Source: Symbiodinium natans
Lineage: Eukaryota > Sar > Dinophyceae > Suessiales > Symbiodiniaceae
Length of the DNA stretch: 64,000 nucleotides
Reading direction: 5' to 3'
Assembly (NCBI GenBank): GCA_905221605.1
Contig: CAJNDS010002057.1
Span: 342,513 to 406,512, forward strand
Shown: positions 63,850 to 64,000 of the stretch, one piece after another
Numbering within the stretch: position 1 is the stretch's first letter
Layout of the letters: each line of letters starts with the position of its first letter
Notes under the pieces: generated by a model
What the model was told of the DNA's origin: nothing
Database searches by the model: none
Seen by the model: the letters and a program-made list of their open reading frames with translations, nothing else
Program-made: the position numbers and the translations under genes

Positions 63850-64000
63850 CAAGCAACGGCTTGCTTGCTGGCTCAAGAAGGCGCAAGCCTGCCAAAACCA
63901 CGACGTTTTCCAGGGTGGTCCGTCACTCCGTTCGGGCAGACGCTCGGCGCCGTCCTCCTCTTATAAGCCTTCTGGAGACGGAGCGAGCTACTCGACGACT
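63850..64000 (+). CDS. Probable exon cut by the window end
   Basis: Reads LKQRLACWLKKAQACQNHDV then FQGGPSLRSGRRSAPSSSYK to the last base. Basic and serine-rich. Acceptor not fixed; the gene continues beyond the window. Confidence 0.4.

Noticed and set aside
1..64000. CRISPR array
   Set aside because: Repeats are head-to-tail heptamers or microsatellites without unique spacers, and the genome is eukaryotic.

Overview
The window looks like nuclear DNA of a dinoflagellate; I cannot name the species. Four things point there. It is saturated with tracts of the TTTAGGG telomere-type heptamer at internal positions. Exons are short and meet in the AG|G context, with GT, GC and GA donors. Every gene I could reconstruct lies on the + strand. 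Protein types (CorA-like transporter, BTB protein, multi-pass protein with a TIR/HET-like segment, giant cysteine-rich extracellular mosaics) also fit. Long ORFs are almost absent because most exons are 40-140 bases, so most coding calls were made by reading islands between repeats and checking splice phase by hand. No rRNA, tRNA, CRISPR array or bacterial-style operon was seen.

Layout: 1-5127, 3' part of a CorA/Mrs2-type Mg2+ transporter gene (GMN exon, two membrane helices, stop). 5128-7986, repeats with no exon I trust. 7987 to about 14150, many small exons of one or more unrecognised genes. 15384-17136, compact two-exon gene for a nine-helix membrane protein whose restored reading contains a WCVFE motif. 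17238 to about 28390, cysteine-rich CCP/sushi-like extracellular exons. 29093 to about 35340, further exons, product unknown. 35733-37031, compact four-exon BTB/POZ gene. 37127-64000, a very large extracellular mosaic with thrombospondin type 1-like, discoidin (F5/8C)-like, EGF-like and CCP-like modules, running off the right edge. Whether the exon islands between the compact genes are one, two or several transcription units cannot be settled from sequence alone.

The main observation concerns introns. Exon islands are usually preceded by (CCCTAAA)n and followed by (TTTAGGG)n, so an intron starts with one telomere-type strand and ends with its complement and could fold on itself. In several phase-checked cases the heptamer itself supplies the GT donor (G|GTTTAG). 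Several families of short inverted-repeat elements (about 60-200 bp) are also scattered through the window. In three genes such elements are exactly introns, and the exon sequence next to them is duplicated (clearest: 8 bp AAGGATCG in the BTB gene, giving a GA-AG intron). Some of these elements carry a telomere-type array in their middle. Together this suggests introner-like DNA elements making introns, with telomere-type repeats growing inside them.
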